Source: Roseibium sp. TrichSKD4 (GTDB lineage: Bacteria; Pseudomonadota; Alphaproteobacteria; Rhizobiales; Stappiaceae). From it: a stretch of 38,593 nt of DNA. The number at the start of each line of letters is the position of its first letter. The stretch's first letter is position 1. The stretch lies in assembly GCF_000148725.1 (NCBI RefSeq), contig NZ_GL476319.1, positions 41,318 to 79,910 on the forward strand, in the 5' to 3' direction. Positions 35,623 to 38,593 of the stretch are shown here, in pieces. Position numbers and translations under genes: made by a program. Below the pieces are notes generated by a model that did not search any database, was not told the DNA's origin, and worked only from the letters and a program-made list of their open reading frames with translations.

Positions 35623-35756
35623 GAGGACATAGCCTATGTCGCCCCAGAGACATGGCTTGTGTCGCCATAGAGACATTGATTTGACCATCAGAGTGAAAAG
35701 ATCAATAAATTCAATGACCCTTCGCAATTTAGGGACAAAACTAAGTCGCCTTTACA
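35623..35756 (-). repeat. Right-end candidate TnsB binding sites
   Basis: Read as reverse complement, GGCGACA...TGTC(C)TC units occur at 35623-35643 and 35647-35666, a degenerate unit at 35670-35686, and the terminal unit at 35732-35750, in the same orientation relative to the terminus as the left array. A spacer of about 45 bases separates the terminal site from the inner cluster, unlike the compact left end, so the two ends are asymmetric, as in Tn7. Confidence 0.75.
35732..35756 (-). repeat. Right terminal inverted repeat of the Tn7-like element
   Basis: In reverse complement it begins TGTAAAGGCGACTTAG and matches the left terminus at 20 of 25 positions. The outer TGT is the canonical Tn7-family tip. 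Confidence 0.88.
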
Positions 35757-35761
35757 CACTC
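35757..35761. repeat. Target-site duplication, right copy (CACTC)
   Basis: Exact repeat of 13084-13088 immediately outside the right terminus. Just beyond it, 35762-35773 is a 12-base palindrome (CTGACGCGTCAG) belonging to the original chromosome. Confidence 0.88.
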
Positions 35762-36055
35762 CTGACGCGTCAGCCATTCTCGCTCTGCGTCAGCACAAAT
35801 TGCTCAAACGGCGCTCGAAAACAGCTCAACCGCCAATCGACTGCTGAAATAGGCGGTTATGGCCAACGAAACAAAGAACCCGCCCATCGGAAACGATTGG
35901 GCGGGTTTTTCTCGCGCATTCGGACTAATATCTACGGTTAGACTTCAAAAAATCCGTTGGCGTCCGGAGTCGTTCAAAATTCCAAAACAGCAATTCCTGA
36001 AAGTAATCCTTTCAGAGGCGACATAGGTAACCGACGCTTCAAAGATACATGGGGA
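35762..36055. other. Original chromosome downstream of nrdJ
   Basis: 294 bases of flanking chromosome with no gene. If the transposon is removed this sequence follows the nrdJ stop by 16 bases. It contains the 12-base palindrome at the junction, the weak inverted repeat AACCGCC...GGCGGTT (35828-35858) and the strong terminator listed separately. Confidence 0.6.
35877..35910 (+). terminator. Probable native nrdJ terminator, displaced by the transposon
   Basis: AACCCGCCCA pairs with TGGGCGGGTT, with inner TCG/CGA, followed by TTTTT on the plus strand: a classic intrinsic terminator reading rightward. No rightward gene now ends nearby except tniQ, which has its own terminator inside the element, so it most likely served nrdJ before insertion. 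The core differs by one base from 13357-13387. Confidence 0.85.
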
Positions 36056-36432
36056 ATGAAATTGGACGTACTTTATTTCTACAAGGAACGCACCCGTTTC
36101 ATTCGACAGTTTTACGACACGGCTGCGACCCCATTTCAAACAACCATGAAGGCCATTGAGGGCGGATTGCCACCTTTTATAACCCACCTTTTAAAGACGA
36201 TGGCGAACCGGCTTATTTGGTTGAGTGGATGGAGGCTTCTGAGGCTCTTGAAGTGCTGGATCGGACATGTTTGTCGATGCTTTCGCCTTCGCTTCAGCTG
36301 TATTTCAGAACTTGGGAAAGAGAGCTCGGCGTAAAATGGGAGGAAGGCGAGCGAAGGGAGCTTTTCAAGAATGGCTTTCTCGAAGGCTACTTGACCTGCT
36401 TTGAGCAGGTTCTGTGCTCCGTCAGCGCTTAA
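36056..36432 (+). pseudogene. Unknown chromosomal protein gene, frameshifted
   Basis: The frame from ATG 36056 (MKLDVLYFYKERTRFIRQFY) runs well to about 36175, then continues sensibly only in another frame (YNPPFKDDGEPAYLVEWMEA...) to the stop at 36432. One missing T in the TTTT run near 36172 would explain it: adding a base restores about 126 continuous codons. The restored protein is helical and acidic, rich in Trp and Tyr; I do not recognise a family. The disruption is either a real mutation or a base-calling error. The stop codon directly abuts the IS3-family element, so the true C-terminus may also have been altered. Confidence 0.6.
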
Positions 36433-36763
36433 TGGACAAATTGGTTTGATTTCGTAAGGGGGTGATTTTGGCTCATCATTGCTAACTCAGGAGCAAATGA
36501 TGAGACGAAAGAAGGACCGAGTGACCGACGATGCGGATTGGATCGTAAAAGACATCAAACGCCAGACCCGCCGTCGGTTTTCCGCTGAAGAGAAGATCCG
36601 CATAGTGGTTTCTGGTCTTCGAGGCGAAGACAGCATTGCAGAACTTTGCCGCCAGGAAGGTATCGCCCAGAGCCAGTATTATTCCTGGTCCAAGGACTTC
36701 ATGGAAGCGGGCAAGAAACGGCTTGCTGGGGACGCAGCTCGTGAAGCCAGTTCTGATGAAGTA

Positions 36764-37928
36764 ATACCAAACGTCAGATGAAGTGACTCATATTTGGGCT
36801 TCCGGTTTTGTTGCGAATATGATTCCAGATGGCAAACGATGGGAGTTTGCCATGGGAGCCGCGATACCGCTTCGAGATGACTTTGACGGTTGTACCCTTC
36901 GCCGGTTGGCGAGGGTGTGCCGGGACGCCAAACAGACCCGTCGCCTTTTGTCATTGGCGGTGATCTATGATGGGGGGAGCCGTTCGGACGCAGCTCATAT
37001 TGGCGGAGTGACGCTCCAAATCATTCGCGATTGGGTGCTGCGTTTCAATGCTTCTGGTCCCAATGGTCTGAAGGATACGCCCAAGTCAGGTCGCCCCTCA
37101 AAACTTGACGAGCAGCAGCGTCGTGCGTTGATCGAGATTGTCGAACGAGGCCCGTATCCATCGGTGGATGCAGTGGTACGTTGGCGCTTGAAGGATCTCG
37201 CTGCGTGGATCCTGTCTGAATTTGGCATTGTCGTTGACGAGCGTACCGTATCGCGGGAGCTGAAGAATGCGGGTTATCGGCGTCTGACGGCCCGGCCGCA
37301 GCATCCGGCGCAAAACGAGTTTGCCGTCGAGGATTTTAAAAAAGCTTCCCAGCCGAACTGGCGGAAATCGGCAATCAGCTTGAAAGCGGCACCCCGATAG
37401 AGGTTTGGTTTCAGGACGAGGCGCGTGTGGGTCAAAAGACCAAGATCACAAGGCGATGGGCAAAACGCGGGACAAGGCCGCGGGCCCCCAAGGATCAGCG
37501 GACAAAGTCAGCATGGATATTTGGGGCCATCTGCCCGGAACGGGGTGTCGGTGCTGCGCTCGTCCTTCCCAAGTGCAACATCATGGCCATGCAAATGCAT
37601 CTTCAGGAAATCTCGTCGCAAGTCGCTCCGGGAGCCCACGCCGTTGTCATCCTTGACCAGGCTGGCTGGCACACATCTGGCAAACTCGACATTCCCAACA
37701 ACATTACCCTTCTCCCATTGCCACCGAGGTCTCCCGAATTGAACCCGGTCGAGAACCTATGGCAGTTCATCAGGGATAACTGGCTGTCAAACCGGGTCTT
37801 CAAATCCTACGAACAAATCATCGATATCTGTTGCCGCGCATGGAACAGGTTAATTGAACAACCATGGACCATCATGTCCATCGGAATGCGAGATTGGGCC
37901 CATCGGTTCTGAATTTTGACGGTTGGTA
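36764..37928 (+). mobile_element. IS630-family insertion sequence inside the IS3 orfA
   Basis: About 1,165 bp flanked by TA on both sides (36762-36763 and 37929-37930), the IS630/mariner target. Tips are inverted repeats: TACCAAACGTCA at 36765-36776 and, in reverse complement, TACCAACCGTCA at 37917-37928 (11 of 12). The exact left boundary may be off by one base. It encodes a complete transposase in two overlapping frames. Confidence 0.88.
36852..37912 (+). CDS. IS630-family transposase, probable programmed -1 frameshift
   Basis: The first frame starts at ATG 36852 and carries the helix-turn-helix region (GGVTLQIIRDWVLRFNASG) and basic linker typical of IS630. At AAAAAAG (37338-37344), aligned in phase as AAA-AAA-G, a -1 slip moves translation into the second frame, which reads SFPAELAEIGNQLESGTPIE and on to the stop at 37912. 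The catalytic residues are all in the second frame: first Asp in VWFQDEARVG, second in VVILDQAGWH, Glu in SPELNPVENLW. Without the slip, frame one stops at 37400 with no catalytic core. A programmed shift is known in this family, and no decay is seen, so the element is probably active. Confidence 0.88.
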
Positions 37929-38037
37929 TAAAGTCTCTTCGCAAAGAGACGAGGGACTTGAAGGAAGTGGTTGCAGAACAGGCTCTGGAACTTCGCCTTC
38001 TCAAAAAAAGCATGATCGGGGATGGGGTCGACGACGA

Positions 38038-38593
38038 ATGAGATATCCCGCCTCCGAGAAACTTGAAATCATTCGACTGGTGGAGCAGTCCCATCTTCCA
38101 GTCAGACAGACGCTGGATCGGCTGGGTATTCCAAGGTCAACCTTCTACGTCTGGTATGACAAATATCAAACCGGTGGCATAGATGCCTTGCAGGACACGG
38201 CCCCCATGCCTGCACGGGTCTGGAACCGGAACCCCGATGATATCCGCCAACAGGTCATTGATCTGGCCCTGGAAGAACCGGAACTCTCACCTCGGGAGCT
38301 GGCTGTCCAGTTTACGGACACAAAGCAGTACTTCGTGTCTGAGGCCAGTGTTTACCGGTTGCTGAAAGCCCATGACCTCATCACCAGTCCGGCCTTTATC
38401 GTGGTCAAGGCAGCTGACGAGTTCAAGAACAAGACCACAGCGCCCAATGAGCTGTGGCAGACAGACTTCACCTATCTGAAGGTTATTGGCTGGGGTTGGT
38501 TTTACCTGTCAACAATCCTTGATGATTACAGCCGCTATGTCATCGCGTGGAAGCTGTGTACGACGATGTTGGCCAGTGATGTCACGGATACGT
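38038..38593 (+). CDS. IS3-family transposase OrfB (partial, runs off window)
   Basis: Starts at ATG 38038, overlapping the orfA stop (ATGA), and is open to the window end for 185 codons. An N-terminal helix-turn-helix (LVEQSHLPVRQTLDRLGIP, then STFYVWYDKYQ) is followed by an HTH_21-like segment (SPRELAVQF...SEASVYRLLKAHDLI) and the start of the rve integrase core: first catalytic Asp in LWQTDFTYL and the LDDYSRYVIAW block. The remaining Asp and Glu lie outside. The sequence visible is intact. Confidence 0.92.
   Translation, partial: MRYPASEKLEIIRLVEQSHLPVRQTLDRLGIPRSTFYVWYDKYQTGGIDALQDTAPMPARVWNRNPDDIRQQVIDLALEEPELSPRELAVQFTDTKQYFVSEASVYRLLKAHDLITSPAFIVVKAADEFKNKTTAPNELWQTDFTYLKVIGWGWFYLSTILDDYSRYVIAWKLCTTMLASDVTDT

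Larger units (their letters stand above)
13089..35756. mobile_element. Tn7-like transposon inserted downstream of nrdJ
   Basis: A 22,668-bp element. Seen directly: 5-bp direct repeats CACTC at both flanks; 25-bp terminal inverted repeats matching at 20 positions; clusters of a GGCGAC...TGTCTC motif inside each end; and a tnsA-like/tnsB/tnsC/tniQ operon near the right end. The 5-bp duplication, multiple end sites and core genes are diagnostic of the Tn7 superfamily. The left terminus reads TGA rather than the usual TGT; the right reads TGT (in reverse complement). Cargo between the ends is dominated by candidate defence genes. The insertion leaves nrdJ intact, with its stop codon 11 bases from the target duplication. 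Confidence 0.94.
36497..38041 (+). pseudogene. IS3-family transposase OrfA, split by an IS630-family element
   Basis: The first part runs from ATG 36497 (AGGAG just upstream) to about 36763 and encodes the helix-turn-helix region (RRRFSAEEKIRIVVSGLRGE...LCRQEGIAQSQYYSW). The second part, 37931-38041, continues in register after removal of the inserted element and its TA duplication, giving the expected leucine-zipper-like tail (SLRKETRDLKEVVAEQ, then LELRLLKKSMIGDG) and ending TGA at 38039. OrfA binds the IS ends and contributes to the OrfAB transposase, so this IS3 copy should no longer transpose on its own. Confidence 0.88.
36433..38593 (+). mobile_element. IS3-family insertion sequence, interrupted, right end outside window
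   Basis: Contains an IS3-type orfA and orfB overlapping by ATGA. The left end is placed at the TGGACAAATTGG directly after the TAA at 36430-36432, by the usual TG start and distance to orfA; it cannot be confirmed because the opposite end lies beyond the window. An IS630-family element sits inside orfA. Confidence 0.75.

Noticed and set aside
13089-35756. CRISPR-associated transposon
   Set aside because: No regularly spaced direct repeats and no Cas6/Cas7/Cas8/Cas12k-like gene were seen; the Cas4-like motifs in the DUF2779 protein belong to a different family.
13357-35907. The near-identical hairpins as the transposon boundaries
   Set aside because: They are terminators, and the 5-bp duplication plus inverted repeats place the ends at 13089 and 35756. 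The hairpins are in the same orientation, not inverted as ends would be.
35957-36055. Extended N-terminus for the frameshifted gene
   Set aside because: The 33 extra residues precede a more natural start at 36056 and lack protein-like character.
1-38593. tRNA or rRNA genes, including a tRNA attachment site
   Set aside because: No cloverleaf or rRNA-like segments were recognised by eye; the transposon target is next to a protein gene.

Overview
The window looks like a chromosomal segment of an alphaproteobacterium. It has an NDUFA12-type complex I accessory protein, a class II (B12-dependent) ribonucleotide reductase, a Tat-exported amino-acid-type binding protein and moderately high GC. Protein style suggests Hyphomicrobiales (Stappiaceae-like), but the genus cannot be fixed from sequence alone.

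Positions 1-13083 are ordinary chromosome. A branched-chain amino-acid/amide (HAAT) ABC transporter operon lies on the minus strand: binding protein, two permeases, and an ATPase cut by the window edge. It is followed by an M3 metallopeptidase, a small DUF423 membrane protein, an NDUFA12 homologue, a response regulator, a long non-coding interval with candidate NrdR boxes, and nrdJ.

Positions 13089-35756 form a 22,668-bp Tn7-like transposon whose two ends can be read to the base. It is flanked by 5-bp direct repeats (CACTC), has 25-bp imperfect terminal inverted repeats (20/25), and carries clusters of a repeated motif at both ends that look like TnsB binding sites. It lies 11 bp before its target duplication downstream of the nrdJ stop codon, as Tn7 lies downstream of glmS, so nrdJ is proposed as the attachment gene. 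The transposition operon sits at the far end: a small ORF, a TnsA-like protein with a substituted catalytic motif, TnsB (DD35E), TnsC (AAA+) and a 616-aa TniQ/TnsD-like protein. No CRISPR array, Cas gene or second TniQ was seen.

The cargo looks like a defence island. It holds a CHAT-domain protease; a DUF2779 protein combining Cas4/RecB-like and DEDD-like nuclease motifs; a type I restriction-modification operon (hsdM, hsdS, a HEPN-like gene, hsdR); an uncharacterised gene divergent from a PIN-domain gene with two palindromes between them; small ORFs; and a soluble FtsH-like AAA+/M41 protease.

Positions 35762-38593 return to chromosome. The probable native nrdJ terminator is now 22.8 kb from nrdJ. 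It is followed by a frameshifted unknown gene and an IS3-family element whose orfA is split by an intact IS630-family element with a probable programmed -1 frameshift. The IS3 element runs off the window.
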